Part shown: positions 21,301-28,108 of the stretch, piece by piece
Layout: each line of letters begins with the position of its first letter
Numbering within the stretch: the first letter of the stretch is position 1
Assembly (NCBI RefSeq): GCF_029203305.1
Contig: NC_089464.1
Span: forward strand, 124,001 to 188,000
Length of the DNA: 64,000 bases
DNA from: Yamadazyma tenuis
Taxonomy: Eukaryota > Ascomycota > Pichiomycetes > Serinales > Debaryomycetaceae
Direction of reading: 5' to 3'
Translations under genes and position numbers: made by a program
Notes under the pieces: generated by a model
What the model saw: only the letters and a program-made list of their open reading frames with translations
Databases searched by the model: none
Told to the model about the DNA's origin: nothing

Positions 21301-22074
21301 AAAAGTGCACAAGGTTTCTGAGGTTTTGGGGGAAGAAGATTCTTTCTTAGGGCTTTTGAGTTTGGAAGGTGACGAAGTTGTGCCGGGCTGCATTTTCAGC
21401 GACCCCTGCAACTTGTAGTAGGGGAAATTGACGGTTTTCCACTCCTTGGGGTACAAAGAGTTCTGCTTGAGCGACTCGGTGAAGCAGAAATGATCACCAA
21501 GCACAATTGGTTGGTCATCGGATGTTCTCTTTTTGTGGTATTCATGGGTGAAAGATGCGGGAACGAGAGGAGGGTAAGTGTGGAAGATTTGGAGAACCTT
21601 CTTCTTGACTTCTTTAGGGGCTGGGTACTTGGAGCTGGAAATGATGTATCGACTGCCCAAGGAAATTGCAACTTCTAGAGCTCCCAATTTGATGGATAAA
21701 GTGGGAGTATTGATCAACAGAAAAATGCGTTCACTGCTGTTGTATAAGGTTCTATTGTCACAATGCTCCAACAACATGAAGGTGAACTTCAAGCACCAAA
21801 CGGTCAAATGCTCATCATCTGAATCCATGACGGTCAATTTCACAAACTCTTCTTCCAAGCCATACTTGGAAATCATTCTTTCGAAAATCTCATCAAACCG
21901 ATTCAACAAGGGGATCCAGTGATACAAGTCACCCTGAGGCCTGTTCCAGTCGATGTTCTGTTTCAAGGCATCTATCAACTTTGGTTCGGGACATTTCGAT
22001 AAATGCTCCACAAACTGCTCAAAGGGCTTTGTCATCTCCATCTTCGCCTGATGATCTCTCCTTAATATAATCAT
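12343..22074 (-). CDS. TOM1: giant HECT E3 ubiquitin ligase Tom1 (HUWE1 orthologue)
   Basis: One uninterrupted frame encodes about 3243 residues. The N-terminal armadillo-like DUF908/DUF913 halves start with the DLYHWIPLLNRFD block. A long acidic, disordered belt lies near residues 1880-2060, and short LPEDMREEV / LPDQIREEI motifs typical of HUWE1-type ubiquitin-binding segments follow. The HECT domain fills roughly the last 350 residues. The catalytic Cys is C3210 (codon 12445-12447, in SSHTCFNQIDLP), 33 residues from the end, as I recall for S. cerevisiae Tom1. Tom1 acts in mRNA export, histone turnover and degradation of excess ribosomal proteins. The ATG at 22074 (MIILRRD) fits the recalled N-terminal length of Tom1 better than the one at 22041; upstream only TTG remains. 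Confidence 0.96.
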   Translation of the reverse strand: MIILRRDHQAKMEMTKPFEQFVEHLSKCPEPKLIDALKQNIDWNRPQGDLYHWIPLLNRFDEIFERMISKYGLEEEFVKLTVMDSDDEHLTVWCLKFTFMLLEHCDNRTLYNSSERIFLLINTPTLSIKLGALEVAISLGSRYIISSSKYPAPKEVKKKVLQIFHTYPPLVPASFTHEYHKKRTSDDQPIVLGDHFCFTESLKQNSLYPKEWKTVNFPYYKLQGSLKMQPGTTSSPSKLKSPKKESSSPKTSETLCTFSISADNTRKLSLEQILDKASEVIPEDLWFDFGLHAYVVKAFNSTSYDAMKLRHQLLQCKLYALCFIICSSGEEYISSKVFEPEPYIFTFLADMIHPAHMDEIPPEVYFLVVKTLSCTSLKKAWGNDLVRCLGGNVNHGVLYQSLRHIHKKLVNHDSDCNPRAYNYFFNMIGNLITLNTKLSGGLLKELMKFLEEPQQYWWQATGAVHLLSSFLYNSPDSLDDFVNNKGFDLMIKIVGDEVDQALVDPGFDGGAPKDVVVHYKINLRKANFMRELVKLVKHLIRWDSGDRLRNLFDSPILQSFNKILLNPDIFGPNILCLTLDSIFYIIDNDPTAFSVLNEANVIDTILDNFESLFIPSGDLLITLPEVLGAIALNKEGLKKIENGRFFEIYFKVFRDTRYCKILSQNYRASSVGDSLDELGRHFNSFKPLIIEEVGKLVLEIPSLVSQHIVGVRYFPASNLGAEIEKFETSEYGHVYNATASFLRTLVAEGNWSNEITSAVKFEDWLNLLEIPGAPCDFVSECVSAIELFSYFLDDEQDKSNMPIFYERMMGKFSTPLLEAFYAHPNTSSFFDLLSEDQEKCSAFLRDLNAMNIYMSVNSFRWDVIIPHERYRMLTEVFGSEVGLQFFRYMSALLEKVTVEEAFIRENIDKEILIETNPQPDEDSENPKIRVFWEDPSAERKPNHDIKTSSIYKNVSQMRSLCFHLMHHVADTFHYFGKIAMHRRQEYSQVNARRNAVKITIEIGQIFNRLIVQRPESLAICQHYTFTIVTILWYVIHHRDRGKDLVQTPLIVSCVQAGVFDSLLDVCRHIFGSIDFKQLTSEFQKVALIDSNLQSVAVHTIHCILTIFATTTDDNYYPNFQNPGYFYHTSDNNFDITSTTAEFILRIAVGVVQLIVYDVFKLDKEVLGRFPKPFVEKLVPLTTPMFSLGGKDRVFIPLDWKNVSPPYDQVEYLKEIGLSEENAIHYFKHANTLEALAKGNWPCPSSSIDKNELDRLSLRIRNDGRDFSLSFTETETHFSLGNRYPEESIYAWLQMTTYFPEFSEPISDFLYNDDSTQQYLHQKLIEITTTGLPFEEINEFMEILMPFIHGYLLHNIKEESRINSDKRQLYGYIFELTVMCLNNFRDVIEKDYWAYALETVAIALSIEDIQEPEELAHSSLADLVDDKIVENLLIEGREDELFKLLLSINEIKNKKSLRAIIATLLMLVKEDSRREMLSKSLLIKLLIGSGSLLTAENTPENHKAQLMLGTLVTRCFETPDVIRANMAVELNGILLHGRTKRELPSLLQQGSVLAVRDQLIFTDIISSKVRLHNYDGTRLSTSQMSIAIVEEETSEDVEMAESERTKPSDPIQPGQIIHAIVTQLVDVCKKDILTTPKEYVKPKNDKKKDQKILEIFQNTNFAYACYLLQVLTELLGSYMSCKLEFITYSKKSSKDKVKPRSTALNVLIHQLIPTQLLSSSSGIEYERRASISSLAKLAILALISTPIIDEKNQPVLKKENPDMAFVRKFCADLITKAMKETSNSNHFLHNRYSKLIDIFDLISALLSNRFRQVAGPLLNPAATKFDTFYISKAFLDNQVASHITSLVAKFDLNFPQVDKLIKSAIHPLSLLGKLKADFQESFEDERQEDDDLPELEDDDREDTPDLFRNSTLGMYDIEYDSEDEEMDYYGDEAELDVLSGDDVTDESEDDSQDIDDDDSDAMDDYDDMDEDDGDEEAEIMDDASMMESFHFTGHGDQEEDEDNSSEFDSNDSDVEIIDTTAVGMGSDASEYYFEEYDDDELEDRSSSEYDEAELDGWIEDLDDTEPSDNEDNQEEPGFNGAPGRRVPGSEREREQTNDNIMEEENMDSEVESNADEEFEGIGINTNRRRAGEFASSFFDALRPAMTRSLADVFGGIFTNTVEDHGALTGVIHIGRSGNSTSARFDRAAIETLFDIDSKQDHSSGDPLQNLYIRSTTERWSDSLPELHKKKKNSIALNMIPAIVNRIAQPSIELDKKRQEKLMLTLKEREEARKKREQEEATKREEEAKQREAELANNPRPQLEPVMVQIGDREVDISGTNIDPAFLEALPEDMREEVFTHHVRESRANARRGSSADATREIDPDFLDALPDQIREEILQQESISYPYLHQDEEDEDVDDFESDNEAVNISERPPPQEVQPEKKLKKKILFKPLVDKAGVASIVRLLYVPQSMTKRDNIHQTLKYLCYNKQTRVEVVNLLVFILFESLVNYKSNDKIFHHLTIKSQKDSTGKVKTILPLNASPFVVADQVLDLLLFLLENNNQLRYFFLTEHENPYLTKNKKHGKEVISKTNRYQINYLLRLLENNTLREDQPFMDILSRILQLTSRPLKLLKRSDESNKPIPFSPPYIPDYLFNKMVNILTSNECPNTTFTRAISAMQNFTNLEDAQRIFSAELSDQATNLGKSIIKDLNMLTQELGSGKYDGESKTFSKFNASSSDQAKLLRVLTALDYMFETNDKKNKQVVDDVEELAELYNKLALGSLWDALSDCLDVLEENSHLSNIATILLPLIEALMVVCKHSKVKEIPVKDAIKYKAKKVDFTKEPIESLFFSFTDEHKKILNQMVRTNPNLMSGPFSMLVSNPKVLEFDNKKNYFDRKLHEKKNEDKALAINVRRDQVFLDSYRALFFKSNDEFKNSRLDVNFKGESGIDAGGVTREWYQVLSRQMFNPDYALFTPVSSDSNTYHPNRTSYINPEHLSFFKFIGKIIGKAIFDGCFLDCHFSRAVYKQILGRSVSFKDMEALDLEYFKSLIWILENDITDVITEDFLVETDDYGEKKIIDLIPNGRNIPVTEDNKQEYVKFVVEYRLQRSVSEQMDNFLIGFHEMIPKDLVSIFDEQELELLISGLPDIDVQDWQNNTIYNNYSPSSLQIQWFWRAVKSFDNEERAKLLQFATGTSRVPLNGFKELKGANDGSKFSIHRDYGSIERLPSSHTCFNQIDLPAYESYETLRGSLLLAITEGHEGFGLA

Positions 22075-22274
22075 AACTAGCAAAAGCCCACGGTAGTTGA
22101 CTTGAGTTGGTTGTTTCTGGCGCTATATCTAACACAATAGGACTCGGATAGTTCAATAGTCACCAAAAGATGTTGTTGAAAAATCTGTCCTCGAAGATGT
22201 ATAAACGGCAACCTTTAGTATCCTTTTCAAATTTCTAGCGCGACAACTTTGGTGCTAACATTCCTCATCTCGCC

Positions 22275-23561
22275 ATGAACTCCAACTCCACCAAACGACT
22301 ACGAGAAGCAAACAATACGAATCTGTCTGCCGACAGACATGATTCCAAGCGGTCAAAAGGTGGGCTCGGAGTGGAAATCCACCCGTTCCTCAAAAGCATA
22401 GTCCCCATTCCACAGCTTCCGAAGGACTTTAATCCACTCAGTAAATCCGCCAGCAATGCGATAGACTCCACAAAATCAAACCCATATTTGGATAGCTCCA
22501 CTCCACAAGCATCTAGAAGGACTAGGAAGGGCGCTTTCGAGTTTAATCATAGCGGAAAGTATGTTGAAATTGCTAATCAGATAAGAGAGCAGGAGGCTGC
22601 TAAAAGTGAGCAACTCCGCAAACACAAGATTTTGGCACTGAAAGGACTTGTTCCCAACGACGACCTAGGAGAGTCACTATACTCCCAGGAGTGTCCAGCG
22701 GATGACACCGTCGAGTGGTGGGATGCGTACTACGTGAATGGTGATAAGTATAGGTGTACTGAGCAGCCAGAAAACATCATTTTGGACAACGAAGAAGCGC
22801 CTGTTTCACTCTATATCCAGCACCCGGTGTTCTTGAAAGCTGCATATGAGAAGCATATGCCCGTCCAACAACCATTGTATTTGACCAAAAAGGAGATGAA
22901 GAGAAAGAGAAAGATCGAGCGTCAGGAGAAGCTAAAGGCGCAACAAGAGCGGGTCAAGAAAGGGCTTGAACCCCCTCCTCCTCCTAAGGTCAAGCTTTCC
23001 AACATTATGAGCGTTCTAACCAACGAGGCCATTAAGGATCCCACGGCGGTGGAGAAACGGGTGAAAAAAGAGGTTGAGGCCCGGTTCAACAAACATATTC
23101 AACAGAACGAAGAGCGTAGACTCACCAAAGAGCAGCTGCACCAAAAGCTTCATGAACGCCGGGAGCACGATCTCTCGAAGGGATATTTCCGAGCCGTTTA
23201 CAAGATCCAGACACTTGTGGATCCTCAGCATTTCTTCAAAATCGATAAAAATGCCCAACAACTCGAGCTAAAAGGAGTCTGTATCGCTTACAACAAGATG
23301 AGTTTGGTGGTGGTGGAAGGTGGTAGCAAGTCACTCAAGTACTACGATAAACTTATCACCAGACGGATCGACTGGACCAAATCCAACCGTTCTGACGTAG
23401 ACTTGTCGGAAAATCGAGCGACAAAAGTCTGGGAAGGTCAAATCAAGGACCTTCAATTTCAAAAATGGTCAGTTCTTAAGCCACGGGATGACACAGACCT
23501 CACAAGCATGTTATCCCGTTTCAGCTTGCAAAACTACTGGCGGGAAGCTCTATTAGTATAA
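22275..23561 (+). CDS. PRP3: U4/U6 snRNP splicing factor Prp3
   Basis: The 428-residue protein has a basic N-terminus, a central EWWDAYYV block and the DPTAVEKRVKKEVEARFNKH helix that contacts U4/U6 RNA. Its C-terminal domain (Prp3 C / DUF1115) contains GVCIAYNKMSLVVVEGGSKSLKYYDKLITRRIDW. This order matches Prp3, which with Prp4 holds the U4/U6 duplex in the tri-snRNP. It is divergent from TOM1 (200-base shared upstream region). Confidence 0.92.
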   Translation: MNSNSTKRLREANNTNLSADRHDSKRSKGGLGVEIHPFLKSIVPIPQLPKDFNPLSKSASNAIDSTKSNPYLDSSTPQASRRTRKGAFEFNHSGKYVEIANQIREQEAAKSEQLRKHKILALKGLVPNDDLGESLYSQECPADDTVEWWDAYYVNGDKYRCTEQPENIILDNEEAPVSLYIQHPVFLKAAYEKHMPVQQPLYLTKKEMKRKRKIERQEKLKAQQERVKKGLEPPPPPKVKLSNIMSVLTNEAIKDPTAVEKRVKKEVEARFNKHIQQNEERRLTKEQLHQKLHERREHDLSKGYFRAVYKIQTLVDPQHFFKIDKNAQQLELKGVCIAYNKMSLVVVEGGSKSLKYYDKLITRRIDWTKSNRSDVDLSENRATKVWEGQIKDLQFQKWSVLKPRDDTDLTSMLSRFSLQNYWREALLV

Positions 23562-23656
23562 CCCCACCGGTCGTGCGCCGACCCCGGCTCCTTCAGCTCC
23601 AGTCTCGGATTTTGCGAACTGGAAAACCAACTTTTTGGCACTCACAGAAAACTATA

Positions 23657-24019
23657 ATGGGCGCTGCTTACACGATTTTTGGAAAACAAGTTCCCTCCCA
23701 CATCGTATGTAAACCATCGCAATGGATTCAATGGGCTTACTTTGACCCGCTATGACTTTCAGCGGGGCCGTACCGTCTTTTTTTACTAACGTTGTCAGCT
23801 TGCTATTTTGACCTTAGGATCTGTGGCCGGAGTGGTGGCTTACCCCCGGTCCAAGTCCGAGGCCACGCCAACCCCCACTCCAGCTCCCGCAGTGACGGTT
23901 GCCTCCAAGGAAGATGATTTCGACTTGGAAAAATTCATCAAGTATGTGCTTTTGTCGAGTCACGTGACCATGCTCTTACTAACGATTCTAGTGATTTGTC
24001 CAAGGAAGAAACTAAGTAG
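23657..24019 (+). CDS. ATP19: mitochondrial F1Fo-ATP synthase subunit k (Atp19), three exons
   Basis: The gene is reconstructed by splicing: exons 23657-23704, 23799-23941 and 23992-24019. The introns are 94 nt (GTATGT, TACTAAC, CAG) and 50 nt (GTATGT, TACTAAC, TAG). The 72-residue product starts MGAAYTIFGKQVPSH, then LAILTLGSVAGVVAY (one membrane span), a Pro/Thr-rich linker, and ends EKFINDLSKEETK. This closely parallels recalled S. cerevisiae Atp19 (MGAAYHFMGKAIPPH...LAIGTLG). Subunit k associates with the ATP-synthase dimer in the inner membrane. The first exon is only 16 codons and starts 95 bases after the PRP3 stop. Confidence 0.93.
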
Positions 24020-24220
24020 AAATATACAGACTTTGGTTATCGGGGTAGCGGCTCTTTGTAGTGTCTGCCCGTTGGAACTCAACTTCAAACCTCAACAAAG
24101 GTGGAATGATGTAGAACAATATGGCAGTAATTTGATGGGGAAAGACTTGGAACAAAATGGCAGTAAGGAAGATAACAGTTTAGCCTGCTTCCACACACGT
24201 CAAGTTCAACAGTGCCTTGA

Positions 24221-24343
24221 ATGTGAACATAATTTTGATATTACCTTCCGGTCTGAATTGCTTTAATTATTGCACGAACAGATGGATTTTCCAGAAAATC
24301 AATGATGGAAGAAGGTAATATCTGAAAGAATGTTCGTTCACAT
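24221..24343. repeat. imperfect inverted repeat with nested palindrome
   Basis: The left arm 24221-24248 starts ATGTGAAC and ends GATATTACCTTC. The right arm 24311-24343 holds the reverse complements GAAGGTAATATC and GTTCACAT. The 62-base spacer includes a short palindrome (GATTTTC, 2 bases, GAAAATC, about 24275-24290). It could be a folded RNA, a relic of a small inverted-repeat element, or chance. It lies about 200 bases after ATP19. Confidence 0.55.
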
Positions 24344-24458
24344 ATGGGCTTATTTAGAAGTAAGCTTAATTGTTAGCAGCGAATTCAGATAAAATTCCGA
24401 CAGCTTCAGAGAGCACACACGTCTGCGGCGCTCCGTCCGTCACGTCCTACTTTCACGA

Positions 24459-24660
24459 CCCGTACTTCTGCCCTCTCAGGGTGTCCCCTGTCTTCTCCCC
24501 TGTCTTCTCCCACGTCTCCCCTGTCTTCTCCCACGTCTCCCCTGTCTTCTCCCCTGTCTTCTCCCACGTCTCCCACGTCCCGTACTTCTGCCCTCTCAGG
24601 GTGTCCCCTGTCTTCTCCCACATCACCCACGTCTCCCACATCCCCCACGTCTCTCACACC
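24459..24660. repeat. C/T-rich minisatellite
   Basis: The unit is built from CCCTGTCTTCTC and CCACGTCTC blocks in varying order. A 41-base segment beginning CCCGTACTTCTGCCC occurs twice exactly 120 bases apart (24459 and 24579), showing that a larger block was duplicated. It lies between ATP19 and RNR1. Confidence 0.85.
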
Positions 24661-25091
24661 CTCCATTACTCTTTCTTGCCAAATCGGGGTCAGATCATCA
24701 CAGCCATACGTAGGCTATCTCTAATCATTTCCGCAAACGGGTTCCAAATGGGCCCTACACGTCTGTTTATTTTGCGATGTAAACAAACAAACAAACTTGA
24801 TTACTAAGACGTGTTGGGATTTCAGTGCCACGATATGCGTGTTAATCGATACGTGGGCCGCTGCCAGGCATTAAACCCGTCGAGTTGACCTAATTAAGAC
24901 ATCACTTGTACCATCTGACTGCAGCCACCACCAGTACCACTCTCCCATACACCCATCTGTCTTCACCAGTCACTGTCTTGCTCATCTGCCGAGTAGCGCC
25001 CACCTTTCCAGATTCCGCCGTTCCTTCCTATTGTATGTTATTGCTGTATCCCGTACACGTCCTGGTCAAATAAAAACATTCAAAAAATTCA

Positions 25092-25117
25092 ACGCGGATC
25101 GCGTGCCACTATATAAA
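25092..25117 (+). promoter_or_regulatory. RNR1 proximal promoter: MCB-like cores and TATA box
   Basis: ACGCG (25092-25096) and CGCGT (25100-25104) are MluI-cell-cycle-box cores, the sites of MBF that drive RNR1 at G1/S in yeasts. TATATAAA (25110-25117) follows 53 bases before the ATG. The sequences are seen directly. Function is inferred from known RNR1 regulation. Confidence 0.5.
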
Positions 25118-25169
25118 CACGCCTAAATTCCCATCTCAATAGTTTTTTTAACCCAGTTTTTACAACAAA

Positions 25170-27761
25170 ATGTACGTTTACAAGAGAGGTGGACACAAAG
25201 AGCCGGTTAGATTCGACAAGATCACCGCCAGAGTCCAAAGATTATGTTATGGTTTGGACACCAAGCACGTTGATGCTGTGGCCATCACCCAGAGAGTCAT
25301 CTCTGGTGTTTACCAAGGTGTTACCACCATCGAGTTGGACAACTTAGCAGCCGAGACCGCCGCTTATATGACCACCATTCACCCGGACTACGCCATTTTG
25401 GCGGCCAGAATCGCTGTTTCCAACTTGCACAAGCAGACCACCAAACAATACTCTCAGGTTTCCAAAGAGTTATATGACTACATTAACCCCAAAACTGGTA
25501 AACACTCTCCTATGATCTCGGACGAGACTTACGCGGTGATCCAGAAACACGCCGATGAGTTGAATTCGGCCATCGTATACGACCGTGATTTCAACTACAA
25601 CTACTTTGGTTTCAAGACCTTGGAAAGATCGTATTTGTTGAGAATCGACGGTAAAGTTGCTGAAAGACCTCAGCATTTGATCATGAGAGTGGCCGTCGGT
25701 ATCCACGGTGATGACATCGAAAGAGTCATTGAAACCTACAACTACATGTCTCAAAGATATTTCACTCACGGTTCTCCAACCTTGTTTAATGCTGGTACTC
25801 CAAGTCCTCAGATGTCTTCATGTTTCTTGGTGGCCATGAAAGAAGACTCCATTGATGGAATTTACGACACTTTAAAGACTTGTGCCTTGATCTCCAAGAG
25901 TGCCGGTGGTATTGGTTTACATATTCACAACATTAGAAGTACTGGTGCTTACATTGCTGGTACCAACGGTACTTCTAACGGAATCATTCCTATGATCAGA
26001 GTATTCAACAACACTGCCAGATACGTCGACCAAGGTGGTAACAAAAGACCTGGTGCCTTTGCCTTGTACTTAGAACCATGGCACGCCGATATCTTTGACT
26101 TTATTGACATCAGAAAGAACCACGGTAAGGAAGAAATTAGAGCTAGAGACTTGTTCCCAGCCTTGTGGATCCCAGATTTGTTTATGGAAAGAGTTGAAGC
26201 GAACGGAGACTGGACTTTGTTCTCTCCAAACGAAGCTCCAGGTTTAGCTGAAGTTTACGGTGATGAATTTAAGCAATTGTACGAAAAGTATGAAAGAGAA
26301 AACAGAGGTAGACAAACCATTAAGGCCCAAAAGTTGTGGTATGCTGTCTTGGAAGCTCAAACCGAAACCGGTACTCCTTTCATGTTGTACAAGGATGCTT
26401 GTAACTTGAAGACCAACCAAAAGAATTTGGGTACCATCAAGTCTTCCAACTTGTGTTGTGAAATTGTTGAATACTCTGATCCTGAGGAAGTTTCGGTTTG
26501 TAACTTGGCTTCTATTGCTTTGCCATCTTTTGTTGAAACTGATGAAACCTCTGCTTGGTACAACTTTGAGAAATTACATGATATTTCCAAGGTTGTCACC
26601 AGAAACTTAAACAGAATCATCGACAGAAACTACTACCCAGTTCCTGAAGCCAAGAGATCTAATATGAGAAATAGACCAATTGCTTTGGGTGTTCAAGGGT
26701 TGGCTGATGCTTTCATGGCCTTGAGATTACCTTTCGACTCTCAAGAAGCTAAGGAATTAAACATTCAAATCTTCGAAACCATCTACCACGGTGCGGTTGA
26801 AGCTTCGATCGAATTGGCTGCTACCGAAGGTGCTTACGAATCATACCCTGGATCCCCTGCTTCTCAAGGTTTATTACAATACGACTTATGGAACAGAAAG
26901 CCTACTGAATTGTGGGACTGGGACACTTTGAAACAAAAGATGGCCAAACACGGTTTGAGAAACTCGTTATTGGTGGCTCCAATGCCAACTGCATCTACTT
27001 CCCAAATCTTGGGTAACAATGAATGTTTCGAACCTTACACCTCCAACATGTACTCTAGAAGAGTGTTATCAGGAGAATTCCAAATCGTCAACCCATACTT
27101 GTTGAAGGATTTGGTTGACTTGGGACTCTGGAACGAGTCAATGAAGAACAACATCATCTCCAACAACGGTTCGATCCAGGGATTGACCAATATCCCCGAT
27201 CAAATCAAGGCCTTGTACAAGACAGTGTGGGAAATTTCTCAAAAGCATATTATCGATATGGCTGCCGACAGAGCTGCCTTCATTGATCAGTCTCAATCGT
27301 TAAACATTCATATCAAGGACCCAACCATGGGTAAGTTAACCTCGATGCATTTCTACGGATGGAAGAAGGGTCTTAAGACTGGTATGTACTACTTGAGAAC
27401 CCAGGCCGCTGCTGCTGCCATTCAGTTTACTATCGACAAGAACTCCATTGCCCTGGCCAATGACACCGTTGCTGCTTTAGAAATGTTGAACAAGAGAAAG
27501 TATAAGGCTGTTGGAAGTGCTATTGGTTCTGCTGACGAAGGTGACGCCGATTTGTCTATTTCCACCAGATCTGGATCCACCGAACCTTCCTCCATCGAAA
27601 ACTCTATTGCGGACTTGAAGGTTTCCGATGACAAGCCTGAAGAGCCTCAGGATGTTGCCGAAGGTGAAGGTGAAGGTGAAACTGAAGCTGATATCTTCAG
27701 TTCCAAGGTGATTGCTTGTGCCATCAACAACCCTGAATCGTGCACCATGTGTTCTGGTTAG
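25170..27761 (+). CDS. RNR1: ribonucleotide reductase large subunit
   Basis: The 863-residue protein begins with an ATP-cone ([23 protein letters not shown], in parts). It continues with the catalytic barrel, including [49 protein letters not shown] and the [17 protein letters not shown] loop. It ends in the redox-shuttle pair CTMCSG. It reduces ribonucleoside diphosphates to deoxy forms with the small subunit. A variable acidic linker (about 800-845, GEGEGETEA) precedes the C-terminal Cys pair. Codon use is strongly biased (TTG, AGA, GGT), as expected for a highly expressed gene. AATAAA at 27833-27838 is a possible poly(A) signal. Confidence 0.97.
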   Translation: MYVYKRGGHKEPVRFDKITARVQRLCYGLDTKHVDAVAITQRVISGVYQGVTTIELDNLAAETAAYMTTIHPDYAILAARIAVSNLHKQTTKQYSQVSKELYDYINPKTGKHSPMISDETYAVIQKHADELNSAIVYDRDFNYNYFGFKTLERSYLLRIDGKVAERPQHLIMRVAVGIHGDDIERVIETYNYMSQRYFTHGSPTLFNAGTPSPQMSSCFLVAMKEDSIDGIYDTLKTCALISKSAGGIGLHIHNIRSTGAYIAGTNGTSNGIIPMIRVFNNTARYVDQGGNKRPGAFALYLEPWHADIFDFIDIRKNHGKEEIRARDLFPALWIPDLFMERVEANGDWTLFSPNEAPGLAEVYGDEFKQLYEKYERENRGRQTIKAQKLWYAVLEAQTETGTPFMLYKDACNLKTNQKNLGTIKSSNLCCEIVEYSDPEEVSVCNLASIALPSFVETDETSAWYNFEKLHDISKVVTRNLNRIIDRNYYPVPEAKRSNMRNRPIALGVQGLADAFMALRLPFDSQEAKELNIQIFETIYHGAVEASIELAATEGAYESYPGSPASQGLLQYDLWNRKPTELWDWDTLKQKMAKHGLRNSLLVAPMPTASTSQILGNNECFEPYTSNMYSRRVLSGEFQIVNPYLLKDLVDLGLWNESMKNNIISNNGSIQGLTNIPDQIKALYKTVWEISQKHIIDMAADRAAFIDQSQSLNIHIKDPTMGKLTSMHFYGWKKGLKTGMYYLRTQAAAAAIQFTIDKNSIALANDTVAALEMLNKRKYKAVGSAIGSADEGDADLSISTRSGSTEPSSIENSIADLKVSDDKPEEPQDVAEGEGEGETEADIFSSKVIACAINNPESCTMCSG

Positions 27762-28108
27762 ACCCGGCTACACATACTTGGGACCCAACGTCCTGAGTTT
27801 GTTTGCACGGTATGTTAATTATGTAAGGTTTTAATAAAGTTTTTTCATGATACTGGTACTTTTCGCAGCCGGTTTGGCGTGGCATCGCCAGCTCCACCGC
27901 GAGTTTCGCGACCTTGGCCCCAAAATTTTATCGCCGAACCTTTGCCAGCACTGCTATATTACCATTTCAACCATCACAACTTCCGTGTAATGGTCCCATA
28001 GACACTATACTCCAATTCTCTCCCATTAATTCCTTGCAGAAACCGCAACCGCAACTTCCCAAAATACTGATTGCCCGACGTGTTTCCTAATAAGGTTCTC
28101 ATCGGATT
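27762..28108. other. intergenic region RNR1 to LCCL gene
   Basis: This holds the RNR1 3' end (AATAAA at 27833-27838 followed by a T-run) and the upstream region of the next gene. Nothing else is recognised. Confidence 0.5.

Larger units (their letters stand above)
24020..25169. other. 1.15-kb intergenic region upstream of RNR1
   Basis: No gene is recognised. The region holds an imperfect inverted repeat (24221-24343), a C/T-rich minisatellite (24459-24660), a forkhead-type GTAAACAAA (24779-24787) within a CAAA run, and the proximal RNR1 promoter. A frame of about 145 codons across the minisatellite opens with TTG and consists mostly of the repeat, so it is not called. Confidence 0.6.

Noticed and set aside
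24370..24807. 145-codon frame across the minisatellite
   Set aside because: Opens with TTG, and most of the peptide is translated repeat (SPVFSHV); the opposite strand is equally open.
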